Position numbers and translations under genes: made by a program. The notes beneath the pieces were generated by a model that made no database searches, was not told the origin of the DNA, and saw only the letters and a list, made by a program, of their open reading frames with translations. Below are positions 6,866 through 6,915 of a DNA stretch of 6,915 bases, one piece after another. The DNA lies in NCBI GenBank assembly GCA_002344005.1, contig DDTD01000091.1:1-6915 (forward strand), given 5' to 3'. The stretch is from Ignavibacteria bacterium UBA2373. GTDB taxonomy: Bacteria; Bacteroidota; Ignavibacteria; Kapaibacteriales; UBA961. Position 1 is the first letter of the stretch; each line of letters starts with the position of its first letter.

Positions 6866-6887
6866 TTGGTATCATAATTTCCAAAAT
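6859..6887 (+). promoter_or_regulatory. Possible divergent promoter reading out of the window
   Basis: TTGACA at 6859-6864 is a perfect -35 hexamer. A 17-nt spacer leads to CAAAAT at 6882-6887, four of six matches to TATAAT. It would serve a plus-strand gene beyond the right edge. Its -35 shares bases with the minus-strand candidate. No gene is visible here to confirm it. Confidence 0.25.
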
Positions 6888-6915
6888 ATAGTAATTAAAT
6901 CATTTTTTGAAAATT

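Overview
The window is an AT-rich bacterial chromosomal segment in which every supported gene lies on the minus strand. Transcription runs from high to low coordinates. The order is: a 92-aa membrane protein, tRNA-Ser(CGA), an intrinsic terminator, a large OmpA-family outer-membrane protein, a heparinase II/III family protein, a membrane-anchored Rieske iron-sulfur protein, dapA, and a small lipoprotein. The gram-negative envelope is clear from the beta-barrel/OmpA protein and the lipoprotein. The style of the OmpA protein (barrel, Pro/Thr linker, one degenerate OmpA domain, a beta-rich spacer, a second OmpA domain), the CCP motif early in the barrel and the Gly-type Rieske box suggest the FCB group, perhaps near Kapabacteria/Ignavibacteria/Chlorobi or Bacteroidota. 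That placement is inference from family resemblance, not proven.

Right end (6423-6915): a two-helix membrane protein of unknown function follows a 134-bp region with promoter-like elements on both strands, then an 80-bp gap leads to the tRNA. Middle (6243-6422): tRNA-Ser(CGA), without an encoded CCA, is followed by an 8-bp GC-rich hairpin plus T-rich tract. The hairpin sits only 35 nt before the OmpA gene start, so it ends the tRNA transcript and may also lie in the OmpA leader. Left part (12-6242): five CDSs lie close together. Gaps are 34, 1, 15 and -2 bp (dapA and the lipoprotein ORF are 10 bp apart from stop codon to start codon, with the lipoprotein ribosome binding site overlapping the dapA stop). 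Heparinase, Rieske, dapA and lipoprotein very probably form one operon, and the OmpA gene may be its first member because no terminator follows it.

Most of the cluster concerns the envelope. DapA makes the precursor of meso-diaminopimelate, the peptidoglycan residue that OmpA-like domains bind. The heparinase II/III protein probably acts on an anionic exopolysaccharide, and the lipoprotein is membrane-attached. The Rieske protein is the functional outlier: it belongs to quinol oxidation, and no cytochrome b gene is visible here. I found no mobile element, CRISPR array or recognisable defence system. The most interesting points are the asymmetric tandem OmpA domains, the lone low-potential-type Rieske protein embedded in an envelope operon, the signal-less but catalytically intact heparinase-type protein, and the terminator in the short leader of the OmpA gene.
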